A DNA stretch of 36,095 nucleotides, taken from positions 1 through 36,095 of the forward strand of contig CANJWH010000031.1 in the NCBI GenBank assembly GCA_947478465.1, given 5' to 3'. Below are positions 25,939 to 33,164 of this stretch, piece by piece. Positions within the stretch are counted from its first letter, which is position 1. Each line of letters begins with the position of its first letter. Source of the stretch: Bacteroidota bacterium (GTDB taxonomy: Bacteria; Bacteroidota; Bacteroidia; SXHM01). The notes beneath the pieces were generated by a model. That model made no database searches. It was given only the letters and a program-made list of their open reading frames with translations, and was not told where the DNA came from. The position numbers and the translations under genes are program-made.

Positions 25939-26136
25939 ATGGGACGTCCGCCAACCAGACCGATAGATTTCAGAGATGGATTTTATATTGAAATCCGCAA
26001 TAAAGGAGCACAAACAGGTATCAAGATAAGACGCGATACCAAGGAAGAGATGATGGATGCCGTTAAAGAATACGGCAAAAGCAAAGAAGTTATTGTGCTT
26101 GGAGAATATAAAAAGGGGAAGAAGGTGAAAGGCTGA
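25939..26136 (+). CDS. Small conserved Bacteroidota protein of unknown function
   Basis: This 65-residue basic protein begins MGRPPTRPIDFRDGFYIEIR, continues IKIRRDTKEEMMDAVKEYGKSKEVIVLGEY and ends in a Lys-rich tail. It has no signal peptide or cysteine. I recognise the GRPP..DFRDGFYIE pattern from small hypothetical proteins in related genomes, but no function is known to me. The charge and the alternating strand/helix pattern would suit a nucleic-acid-associated protein; that is inference. It is preceded by a leader hairpin and followed by the glycosyltransferase gene after 14 nt, so the two may share a transcript. Confidence 0.75.
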   Translation: MGRPPTRPIDFRDGFYIEIRNKGAQTGIKIRRDTKEEMMDAVKEYGKSKEVIVLGEYKKGKKVKG

Positions 26137-26150
26137 TAAACAGCTTTGTC

Positions 26151-26978
26151 ATGTTCATTGCAACCCTAATTATTTCATTCTATAATAAAACTGAATGGTT
26201 AAAGTTGCTGCTTGCAGCGCTTGAACGACAAACTTTTAAACAGTTTGACGTAATAATTGCTGATGATGGATCATCTTTTGATTCAGTTCAGGAAATTAAA
26301 AAACTACAGGCTGAATCAAAACTAAACATTCAACATCTTTGGCATGAAGATAATGGTTTTATGAAAACCGTTATGCTTAATAAGGCAATTGTTGCAAGCC
26401 GAAGCCCCTACCTTATTTTTATTGATGGTGATTGTATTCCTCATCATCGTTTTGTTGAAGATCATTTAAGACTAAAGAAAGATAACTGTGCGCTTGCCGG
26501 ACGAAGGGTGAACATGTCTGAGGGGATTTCAAAAACACTTAGTCCTGAAAAAATAAAAAAAGGAATACTCGAAAGTTTTTTCTTTTTGCGTTTGGTCAGT
26601 AATAGTATTACAGGCAAATCAAAAGATGTTGAAAAGGGTATACACATTAACTCAACTGCAATTAATACTCTTTTCGGCACGTACAAAAAAACAATTCTGG
26701 GCTGCAACTTCTCCATTGCCAAAAAGGATATACTTGAACTCAATGGTTTTGATGAACGCTATCGCCATCCTGGAGTGGGAGAGGACACTGAAATAAATTA
26801 CAGAATAAAAAATAAAGGAATGCAGGTGTTTCAACCTAAGTTTTCTTTGGTTCAGTATCATTTGTGGCATCCTCGTCTTAGCCGTGAAAAGGAACCTGAA
26901 AATCTTTTGCTGCTTGATGAAACGCTAAAGAATAAATACATTGCAACACCTTATGGAATTAATAAGGCGAATAATTAA
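26151..26978 (+). CDS. Family 2 glycosyltransferase (GT-A fold)
   Basis: This is a 275-residue GT2 enzyme. The nucleotide-binding motif IIADDGSS has its Asp pair at 38-39, and the metal-binding motif FIDGDCIP (DGD 92-94) is intact. A C-terminal segment GCNFSIAKKDILELNGFDE followed by GVGEDTEINYRI resembles the galactosyltransferase C-terminal domain and carries the acceptor-side ED. No membrane helix is visible, so it acts at the inner face of the membrane or in the cytoplasm. The sugar and acceptor cannot be told. No other polysaccharide genes lie beside it. Confidence 0.9.
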   Translation: MFIATLIISFYNKTEWLKLLLAALERQTFKQFDVIIADDGSSFDSVQEIKKLQAESKLNIQHLWHEDNGFMKTVMLNKAIVASRSPYLIFIDGDCIPHHRFVEDHLRLKKDNCALAGRRVNMSEGISKTLSPEKIKKGILESFFFLRLVSNSITGKSKDVEKGIHINSTAINTLFGTYKKTILGCNFSIAKKDILELNGFDERYRHPGVGEDTEINYRIKNKGMQVFQPKFSLVQYHLWHPRLSREKEPENLLLLDETLKNKYIATPYGINKANN

Positions 26979-27013
26979 TTTAGCCAAAATATAACACTAT
27001 TAAATATCTCATC

Positions 27014-27202
27014 ATGAAAAAGTTTATTTCAGCAACAACGGTTTTACTTCTTTTTATCGGCACATTTTCTTCGTGCAGCAATTCAGCAAAAACAGAAACA
27101 GCAATTTATCAATGTCCTATGAAATGCGAAGGTGAAAAAACATATGACAAAGCCGGAAACTGCACTGTTTGCGGAATGGCACTTGAAGAAGTAAAGAAAT
27201 AA
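27014..27202 (+). CDS. Lipoprotein with heavy-metal-binding (HMBD) domain
   Basis: This is a 62-residue lipoprotein with a lipobox ending at the Cys in TFSSCSN. After a short linker it has YQCPMKCEGEKTYDKAGNCTVCGMAL. This is the small CPM...GxCxxCGM domain often found at the N-terminus of copper and other heavy-metal efflux components. Here it is free-standing and membrane-anchored, probably facing the periplasm. It could buffer copper or a similar metal. It overlaps the following SRPBCC gene by one base (TAATG), which ties their expression together. Confidence 0.85.
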   Translation: MKKFISATTVLLLFIGTFSSCSNSAKTETAIYQCPMKCEGEKTYDKAGNCTVCGMALEEVKK

Positions 27203-27639
27203 TGAAAATTTACCTGATAAAACTATATCAGGAATTTGATGCACCTGTAGACAAGGTTTGGGAAAATTTTAATGACCACGATAACCTTAGCACAATACTT
27301 GGGCAAAATGTTAAACGTATAAAGGATAGTGACAACCCTGAAAATATAAATGGGGTTGGCTCTGTTCGTTTAATAGAAATTCCTTTTGCACCTTTTGAAG
27401 AAACTATTCGCAAGTCGGTAAAGCCGACTTGTATAGAATATCAAATCAGCAAAGGAACTCCACTTAATCACCATTATGGAAAGATGCAATTCTCGAGTTT
27501 ATCTGATGATAAATCGGCATTGGATTATAGTATAGAACTGGGCTCAAAAATTCCTTTTATTGCAGGTATACTAAAAGTGGTAACACAAAATAGTATTGAA
27601 GCAGGACTGAAAAAATATGCTGCAAAGTTGAAGCAGTAA
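27202..27639 (+). CDS. SRPBCC (START-like) family protein
   Basis: This is a 145-residue single-domain protein with the START/polyketide-cyclase pattern. It opens with YLIKLYQEFDAPVDKVWENFNDHDNL, has the NGVGSVRLIEI and ETIRKS strands in the middle, and ends in an amphipathic helix (NSIEAGLKKYAAKLKQ). Such proteins hold a hydrophobic ligand in a deep pocket, but the ligand is not predictable. It is translationally coupled to the metal-binding lipoprotein gene by a one-base overlap and is convergent with the amidase gene, 14 nt between stops. Confidence 0.82.
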   Translation: MKIYLIKLYQEFDAPVDKVWENFNDHDNLSTILGQNVKRIKDSDNPENINGVGSVRLIEIPFAPFEETIRKSVKPTCIEYQISKGTPLNHHYGKMQFSSLSDDKSALDYSIELGSKIPFIAGILKVVTQNSIEAGLKKYAAKLKQ

Positions 27640-27653
27640 ATCGTTGATTGAGT

Positions 27654-28925
27654 TTATTTTTTTAGGTAACTGATTATTCCTTCATAATAAGCTTCTGCAA
27701 CCTGTCTTACCCTTGCTGAAGTTTTTATTCCATAAACTTCGGTGTTAAGTTTGCTTAATTGAATACACTCTGCTGTATTGTCCTGATAAAGTGTTTCGCC
27801 ATAAATTACTACTCCTTTTACCAAGCGAGTTAAGGTAAGATTGCGCGCATATACTCCCTTGCTTTCTGCAATACAATACTTTGTAAGATAGTCTGCAACT
27901 GTGGAGTCGGCAGGAGGAACATTTAGCTTTCCGGTAAAACTGTTAATTAGATTCTCAGCAAGTTTAGTTGACTGTTCTGTATCATCAGTAAGTAACAACC
28001 GAAAAAATGATAGTCTGTCAATTGGTTTTTCCAGTTCGGCTTTTAAAAAGCTGCCGGCAGTAAATACCATGTTGTAATTTTTTTCTGTGGGCTTTTTCCA
28101 CTCTGTATTTTTTTCGTCCACATTGTAATGGATAATTACAGACAAGTCAGGAGCAAATTCATTTATCTTTTTTGCACGCTGTCTCATGTCAAGATTATTA
28201 AAGTATGTTCTGAACATCTCACGCTGCGTGGCTTTTGTAAGCAGAAAAGTTTTTTCCTGTTCGTTAATTTCATTGAGTTTACAGGATGAATCAACCGCAT
28301 TTTTAAATTTTTTTTCAAGCCACTCTTTGAACGTAATTCCAAATGCTGTTTGATTGGGCTTTTCACGGGTTAGCATTACTTTTGCGCCTTGTTCTTCAAG
28401 CCGGTGTTTAAGTATAAGAGCAGTTTGCAGCGTTAAAACACCTTCGACAATTGCGATGGATTGGTTGTTGTAATTAAACTGAATATACTTTTTCTCAAGC
28501 ATTGCGGTTTTCATATCACCTGCAATATGTCCGGGGTCAATGGCAATTTTTATTCCGCTTAGTTTCTTATTGTTTTCAATATACTGTTTTCGGTTTGTTT
28601 CAGAATAACCAAGTGTGCTGAATGTTTTTCCGCTATTAATAACTGCAAGTAAACTATCGTCATTAAAGTGGTTCAGCATTTTTTTTACCGTGTCTAATTT
28701 GCTCCACTCTACACCAAATTCACGGTAAAAAGTGTTCTCTTTTGTTTTAGCATTAATGAATATTCCGCTATCATTTATTGTGTAGTAAGGTTGGAGCGCT
28801 TTCTCTTTGTCGAGCAGCGTTTCAATTTTTGAAGTATAGAAATGCTTTAGACTGTCAACGTTTTTTTGTGCGCTGCAGAGCAAACACATCAGGTTGAAAG
28901 AAATGGTCAGCAGGAGTATGCGCAT
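27654..28925 (-). CDS. N-acetylmuramoyl-L-alanine amidase (Amidase_3), exported
   Basis: This is a 423-residue exported zinc amidase that cuts the bond between muramic acid and the stem peptide of peptidoglycan. It has a signal peptide at about 1-19 (ending LLCSA-QKN). The catalytic domain starts at KIAIDPGHIAGD (zinc ligand His133), continues with Glu161 in AIVEGVLTLQTALILKHRL and the LTRE motif, then has the His of SVIIHYNVDEKN at about 267. GVVIYGETLYQDN near the end is also typical. A long insert (about 187-255) separates the second and third ligands, and a 120-residue N-terminal extension precedes the domain. It is divergent from the prolyl oligopeptidase gene. Confidence 0.88.
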   Translation of the reverse strand: MRILLLTISFNLMCLLCSAQKNVDSLKHFYTSKIETLLDKEKALQPYYTINDSGIFINAKTKENTFYREFGVEWSKLDTVKKMLNHFNDDSLLAVINSGKTFSTLGYSETNRKQYIENNKKLSGIKIAIDPGHIAGDMKTAMLEKKYIQFNYNNQSIAIVEGVLTLQTALILKHRLEEQGAKVMLTREKPNQTAFGITFKEWLEKKFKNAVDSSCKLNEINEQEKTFLLTKATQREMFRTYFNNLDMRQRAKKINEFAPDLSVIIHYNVDEKNTEWKKPTEKNYNMVFTAGSFLKAELEKPIDRLSFFRLLLTDDTEQSTKLAENLINSFTGKLNVPPADSTVADYLTKYCIAESKGVYARNLTLTRLVKGVVIYGETLYQDNTAECIQLSKLNTEVYGIKTSARVRQVAEAYYEGIISYLKK

Positions 28926-28945
28926 TAATCATTTAATTAGCATTA

Positions 28946-28953
28946 CAAAAGTA
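28946..28953 (-). promoter_or_regulatory. Candidate -7 box of the amidase gene
   Basis: Read on the minus strand this is TACTTTTG, a full match to TAnnTTTG, 20 nt before the amidase ATG. The best -33 candidate is a TTTA about 23 nt upstream, which is weak. On the plus strand TACTTTCG at 29014-29021 may serve the divergent peptidase gene. Confidence 0.4.
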
Positions 28954-29042
28954 ATTTTTAAAACCTGTTGAATGCTTAAACCACTTGTAATTCAGAGCAA
29001 CAGAACAATTTTCTACTTTCGCATTAATTCTAAGTCCTATAA

Positions 29043-31181
29043 ATGAAAAACATAATCTTATTTGTGTCTGCTGTTTCACTGCTTGTTTCTTGTAAATGTG
29101 CTTCTGATAAACGTGAACAGGAAGCCCCTCTTGTTTATCCGCAAACGAAAAAAGTGGAGCAAACCGATAACTATTTCGGAACGGTTGTAAGCGACCCATA
29201 TCGTTGGTTAGAGAATGATACCTCGGTTGAAACTGCTGAGTGGGTAAAAGCACAAAACGCTGTTACATTCTCTTATCTTGAAAAGATTCCGTTTCGTAAT
29301 AAGTTGAAAGAGCGTATTGGCAAACTATGGAACTACGAGCGTTATTCTGCCCCTTTCAAAAAAGGTGAGAAATACTTTTTCTATAAAAACGATGGTATGC
29401 AAAACCAAAGTGTGTTGTATGTGCAGGATGCTTTAGCAAGCGAGCCAAAGGTGTTGCTTGACCCCAACAAACTTTCCGTTGACGGCACTACTTCGCTTGC
29501 TGCTATTGGTATTTCGCCTGATGCAAAGTATCTGGGATATGCTATTTCTAAAGGTGGTTCTGACTGGAACGAGATTTATGTGATGAACATTGAAACAGGT
29601 GAAACACTTTCGGATAAAGTAGAATGGGTAAAGTTCTCAGGCATTTCATGGCACAAAGAAGGGTTTTATTACAGCCGCTACAATGCGCCAAAAGGAGCTG
29701 AATATTCTGCTGCAAACGAGTATCATAAATTGTATTACCACCGTTTGGGTGAGCCGCAGAGCAAAGATGAACTGGTATTAGAAGACAATGAAAACGCGAA
29801 GATTAATTATTATGCCGATGTGAATGAAGAGCAGACCATGCTGGTGGTTTATGAATCAAATAGCACCTACGGAAACGCAGTTCACTTTCGTGATTTGCGC
29901 AAATCAGCAAGTGGTTTTAAAACCATTGTTCCTGATTTTTCGCATGCCAATACAGTGGAAGATTTTATCGATGGCAAACTGATTATGATGACGGATAATG
30001 CAGCTCCCAACAAAAGAGTGGTAATTATTGACCCCGACAAACCAGACGAAAAATATTGGCAGAATTTAATTCCTGAGAAGGAATATGTATTGGAAGGCAT
30101 AACACTTGCAGGCGGAAAAATAGTTGCCCGTTATTTAAAAGATGCCGCCAGTAAAGTATTGGTTTATGACATGACCGGCAGGGAAGAAAAAGAAATTTCA
30201 CTTCCTGCAATGGGCAGTGTTGGAGCATTTGACGGTAAAGCAAATGATAATATCGGTTTCTATACGTTCTCTTCTTTTCTTTATCCTACTGCTATTTATA
30301 AATACGATTTTACAACCGGTGAATCAAGTGTATTTAAAAAACCGACTGTAGATTTTGATGAAACACAGTACGAAACCAAGCAGGTGTTTTATAACAGTAA
30401 GGACGGAACTAAAGTTCCCATGTTCTTAACCTACAAAAAAGGAATTGTTCTGGACGGAACTAATCCAACCTTGTTGTTTGGTTATGGTGGTTTTAACATC
30501 AGTAAGAACCCTGATTTTAAGCCCGACAGATTAGTATTGCTGGAAAATGGTGGTGTGTTTGCTATGGCCAACATTCGTGGTGGTTCTGAGTATGGTGAGA
30601 ACTGGCACATAGCAGGAACCAAACTGCAAAAGCAAAATGTATTTGATGATTTTATTGCAGCGGCTGAATACCTTATCAAAGAAAAATATACATCGTCTGC
30701 AAAACTGGCTATTGAAGGTCGCAGCAATGGTGGTTTATTGATTGGCGCCTGCATAACACAACGTCCTGAATTGTTTAAAGTTGCCTTGCCAACTGTTGGT
30801 GTAATGGATATGCTTCGTTACCATAAATTCACTATCGGATGGGCATGGGCAAGTGATTACGGAACAAGCGAGGATTCTATTGAATTCAATGCATTGTATA
30901 AGTATTCGCCTTTGCATAATATTAAAGAAGGTATTGAATATCCTGCAACGCTTGTACTCACGGCTGACCATGATGACAGGGTTGTGCCTGCTCACTCTTT
31001 TAAATTTATTTCTACCCTTCAGGAAAAGCACAAAGGCAGTAACCCTGTGCTGATACGCATTGATGTAATGGCAGGACATGGCGCAGGAAAACCTGTTTCG
31101 AAATTAGTAGAGGAACAGGCAGATATCTGGAGTTTTGTATTTAAGAATTTAGGGGTGGATCCGTATCCGGAAATACAGTAG
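29043..31181 (+). CDS. Prolyl oligopeptidase (S9A), lipoprotein
   Basis: This is a 712-residue serine peptidase that cleaves short peptides after proline. The catalytic triad is visible: Ser561 in EGRSNGGLLIGA, Asp645 in TADHDDRVVPAHS and His679 in VMAGHGAGKP. The spacing agrees with known prolyl oligopeptidases. The N-terminal beta-propeller spans about residues 80-430 after the opening segment DNYFGTVVSDPYRWLEND. GYGGFNIS and NIRGGSEYGENWH mark the hydrolase domain. The signal LFVSAVSLLVSCKC has a lipobox, so it is exported and lipid-anchored. The inverted-repeat sequence downstream starts at the last base of its stop codon. Confidence 0.95.
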   Translation: MKNIILFVSAVSLLVSCKCASDKREQEAPLVYPQTKKVEQTDNYFGTVVSDPYRWLENDTSVETAEWVKAQNAVTFSYLEKIPFRNKLKERIGKLWNYERYSAPFKKGEKYFFYKNDGMQNQSVLYVQDALASEPKVLLDPNKLSVDGTTSLAAIGISPDAKYLGYAISKGGSDWNEIYVMNIETGETLSDKVEWVKFSGISWHKEGFYYSRYNAPKGAEYSAANEYHKLYYHRLGEPQSKDELVLEDNENAKINYYADVNEEQTMLVVYESNSTYGNAVHFRDLRKSASGFKTIVPDFSHANTVEDFIDGKLIMMTDNAAPNKRVVIIDPDKPDEKYWQNLIPEKEYVLEGITLAGGKIVARYLKDAASKVLVYDMTGREEKEISLPAMGSVGAFDGKANDNIGFYTFSSFLYPTAIYKYDFTTGESSVFKKPTVDFDETQYETKQVFYNSKDGTKVPMFLTYKKGIVLDGTNPTLLFGYGGFNISKNPDFKPDRLVLLENGGVFAMANIRGGSEYGENWHIAGTKLQKQNVFDDFIAAAEYLIKEKYTSSAKLAIEGRSNGGLLIGACITQRPELFKVALPTVGVMDMLRYHKFTIGWAWASDYGTSEDSIEFNALYKYSPLHNIKEGIEYPATLVLTADHDDRVVPAHSFKFISTLQEKHKGSNPVLIRIDVMAGHGAGKPVSKLVEEQADIWSFVFKNLGVDPYPEIQ

Positions 31182-31242
31182 GAAGGTGGAGGTTAGAAGT
31201 TGGATGTTGGAAGCTGGAGATTAGAAATTAGATAGTTGGATA
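31181..31242 (+). repeat. Purine-rich GGAGGTTGGA-type low-complexity repeat, left flank
   Basis: Between the peptidase stop codon and the four-helix-bundle gene lies degenerate DNA built from GGA, GTTGGA and TTAGAA units. Its first 17 bases, GGAAGGTGGAGGTTAGA (31181-31197), recur exactly in inverted orientation at 31708-31724, on the other side of the four-helix-bundle gene. Confidence 0.8.
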
Positions 31243-31605
31243 ATGATAAAATCGTACAAAGATTTAGATGTTTACAATCGCTCTTATGAGTTGGCAATGG
31301 ATATCTTTTATTTGACCAAAAAATTTCCGAAAGAGGAATTATATTCATTGACCTCACAAATTGTTCGCTCCTCCCGTTCTGTAAGCAGTAATATAGTTGA
31401 AGGTTGGGCTAAGCGGGAATACGAAAATATATTTAAACGCCATTTGATTGATGCGCTTGGCTCAAGCAACGAAACTCAAAACTGGTTATGCTTTGCCAAA
31501 GACTGTAATTACATTACAGAAGAAGAATTTGTTGAATTAGATGCAAAATGGAACAGCGTAAGTAAAATGATTACCAAGCTCCATCAAAATTGGAAAACAC
31601 ACTAA
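31243..31605 (+). CDS. Four-helix-bundle protein (23S rRNA intervening-sequence protein family)
   Basis: This is a 120-residue protein of the S23/TIGR02436 family. It has the opening YKDLDVYNRSYELAMDIFYLTKKFPKEE, the central SLTSQIVRSSRSVSSNIVEGW, then RHLIDALGSSNETQNWL and a final helix. The family was first seen in intervening sequences of 23S rRNA genes and is common as free-standing copies in Bacteroidota. It forms a homopentamer of helical bundles in known structures; its function is unknown. Here it is bracketed on both sides by related low-complexity repeats in inverted orientation, which suggests it travels or has travelled as a cassette. Confidence 0.93.
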   Translation: MIKSYKDLDVYNRSYELAMDIFYLTKKFPKEELYSLTSQIVRSSRSVSSNIVEGWAKREYENIFKRHLIDALGSSNETQNWLCFAKDCNYITEEEFVELDAKWNSVSKMITKLHQNWKTH

Positions 31606-31610
31606 TTACA

Positions 31611-31740
31611 TTTGGAGGTTGGAGGATGGAAGATGGAGGCTGGAAACTGGAGATTGGAAATTAGCCTCACCCTCTAACTTCCACCTTCCACCCTCTAGCC
31701 CCCACTCTCTAACCTCCACCTTCCATCCTCCAACCTCGAA
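31611..31740 (+). repeat. Long inverted repeat of GGAGGTTGGA type, right flank
   Basis: A purine-rich half (31611-31663) is followed by a pyrimidine-rich half (31665-31738). GAGGTTGGAGGATGGAAG and its continuation (31615-31641) match the reverse complement of 31711-31737 at 25 of 27 positions, so a long hairpin can form. It ends 3 bases before the ATG of the arfB gene. The second half also carries the inverted copy of the left-flank sequence. Confidence 0.85.
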
Positions 31741-32136
31741 ATGAAAGACTTCACCAAAGAATTCCAATTTAAAACATCGCGCAGCGGAGGTCCGGGCGGA
31801 CAGAACGTAAACAAAACCGAAACCAAGGTGGAGTTGATTTTTGATGTGCAGAATTCTGCATTACTTAGCGATAATGAGAAATTGCTGGTTATAAAAAACC
31901 TTGTCAACAGAATTGCCGATGACGGTATGCTCCACCTTTCCTCACAGAGTGAGCGCAGCTAGATAGGGAACAAAGAAAAAGTGATTGAAAAGTTTTATGC
32001 CCTTCTTAAAAAAGCATTAACACCAAAAAAGAAACGCCTACCCGTTAAACCAAGCAAAGCACAAAAAGAGAAGCGTATTAAAAGTAAAAAGCTCCGCGGT
32101 GAGAAAAAGTCGGGGAGGAGGAAGGTGCAGTATTAA
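31741..32136 (+). pseudogene. arfB: Peptidyl-tRNA hydrolase/ribosome-rescue factor ArfB with in-frame amber codon
   Basis: The full 131-codon frame encodes a release-factor-like peptidyl-tRNA hydrolase. It has TSRSGGPGGQNVNKTETKVEL with the catalytic GGQ at 19-21, then HLSSQSERS. A TAG stands at 31960-31962 where relatives have Gln (SSQSERSQxGNKEKV). After the TAG the same frame goes on without damage as IGNKEKVIEKFYALLKKAL and a Lys/Arg-rich tail (KRIKSKKLRGEKKSGRRKVQY) to a TAA. The tail of ArfB enters the empty mRNA channel and is required for rescue, so termination at TAG (73 residues) should give an inactive product. One CAG-to-TAG change explains it. This could be a fresh nonsense mutation, a sequencing error or a readthrough site. 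The start directly abuts the inverted repeat, with no ribosome site visible. Confidence 0.85.
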
Positions 32137-32230
32137 ACGAAAATAACGCTGGCAGAGGATTATATCTTAAAAGAGATAGAGGGATCGGGACTTAGGCTGA
32201 GTAAGCAACATTTTGAAGTCATTTCTACTC

Positions 32231-32600
32231 AAATAACTATCACGTGAGAAAAGATAGTTATCACGTGAGACAAGATAACTATCACATGAGACAAGATAAT
32301 TAGCATGTGAAAAAAGATAACTATCACGTGAGACAAGATAGTTAGCATGTGAAAAAAGATAACTATCACGTGAGAAAAGATAGTTATCACGTGAGACAAG
32401 ATAACTATCACGTGAGACAAGGTAGTTATCACGAGAGAGAAGATAGTTATCACGTGAGAAAAGATAGTTAGAACGTGAGACAAGATAACTATCACGTGAG
32501 ACAAGATAGCTATTACGTGAAACAAGATAACTATTACGTGAGAGAAGATAGTTATAACATGAGACAATGTAACTATATCGTGAGGCAACCTGATTATATC
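32231..32600. repeat. Tandem array of about 18 copies of a 21-bp unit with CACGTG core
   Basis: Units follow each other with a constant 21-bp period. Cores fall at 32241, 32262, 32283 and so on to about 32577, and the last copy (about 32598) has decayed. A typical unit is CACGTGAGACAAGATA followed by ACTAT or GTTAT. CACGTG is a palindrome, and GATAACTATC and GATAGTTATC, which alternate irregularly, are reverse complements of each other, so either strand can fold on itself. The array sits in the 626-bp gene-free stretch 32137-32762. The parts on either side (32137-32230, 32601-32731) show nothing recognisable. The 7-codon period keeps one minus-strand frame open, but this is a by-product of the repeat. 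Confidence 0.93.
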
Positions 32601-32731
32601 ACGCTACGATACAGCTATGCAGTAACCAGCAGGTGTCTACAAAACTGCTGGAGTGAGTTACTAAGGGATAAGTTACAATGCAATCAATTCACCACCACCT
32701 TCTTCACCCTCACCACACTTTCTTAGCACCA

Positions 32732-32768
32732 AACCCGACAGTTTCTTTAACCTGTCAGGTTTTTATTT
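32732..32768 (+). terminator. Terminator-like hairpin
   Basis: AACCCGACAG (32732-32741) pairs with CTGTCAGGTT (32752-32761) with one mismatch, and TTTTTATTTT follows on the plus strand. It lies directly after the stop codon of the minus-strand gene at 32763, so it may also serve that gene, although the T-run favours plus-strand transcription. Confidence 0.5.
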
Positions 32769-33155
32769 TAAATAAGTAACACTGATATACGGCACATCAA
32801 ACCGCGGATGAAAATCTGACACTACATTACCCCAGGCAAATTTGCTTTCCTTGCCTTTCAGATTTGCCACCCAGTCATTTAAACTGATTTCAAAACCCTT
32901 GTCGCAATCAAAGTCCATAGAAAGGGATTTCGTTTTCTTTCTGTCGTAATGCACCTCAATTTTAAAGGTTTTGTTTTCGGCTTTTATACCGTGCAGGTAA
33001 ATGCTGCCATACATGCCATTATAGTGGTCCTCCTGTTTAAAGGGAATTTGTTTTTCAGTAAGTTGTTGTTTCAGCAACTCAATGTCCATTAGCGGTGCAA
33101 TAGTAACAGGGCCGGGAATAGTCAGGTTTCCGTTGGTGGTGTCAATCAGATTCAT
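32763..33155 (-). CDS. Hypothetical protein downstream of T9SS esterase
   Basis: This 130-residue protein of unknown function has no signal peptide or membrane helix. It begins MNLIDTTNGNLTIPGPVTIAP and contains EQLTEKQIPFK-like and YLHGIKAENKTFKIEVHYDRKK segments with a beta-rich pattern, ending in FHPRFDVPYISVTYLK. I chose the ATG at 33155; the GTG at 33161 would add two residues. It lies 9 nt downstream of the esterase stop, so it is probably in the same transcript. I do not recognise the family. Confidence 0.65.
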   Translation of the reverse strand: MNLIDTTNGNLTIPGPVTIAPLMDIELLKQQLTEKQIPFKQEDHYNGMYGSIYLHGIKAENKTFKIEVHYDRKKTKSLSMDFDCDKGFEISLNDWVANLKGKESKFAWGNVVSDFHPRFDVPYISVTYLK

Positions 33156-33164
33156 AGCCACTGA

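Noticed and set aside
32229..32588. A 119-residue minus-strand open frame across the 21-bp array, with a hydrophobic SHVI heptad.
   Set aside because: The unit is 7 codons long, so a frame without stops in one unit stays open in all. There is no ribosome site or defined domain, and substitutions do not favour the protein. The repeat explains it.
32231..32600. CRISPR array.
   Set aside because: There are no unique spacers: the 21-bp units are contiguous and the period is too short. No cas genes lie nearby.
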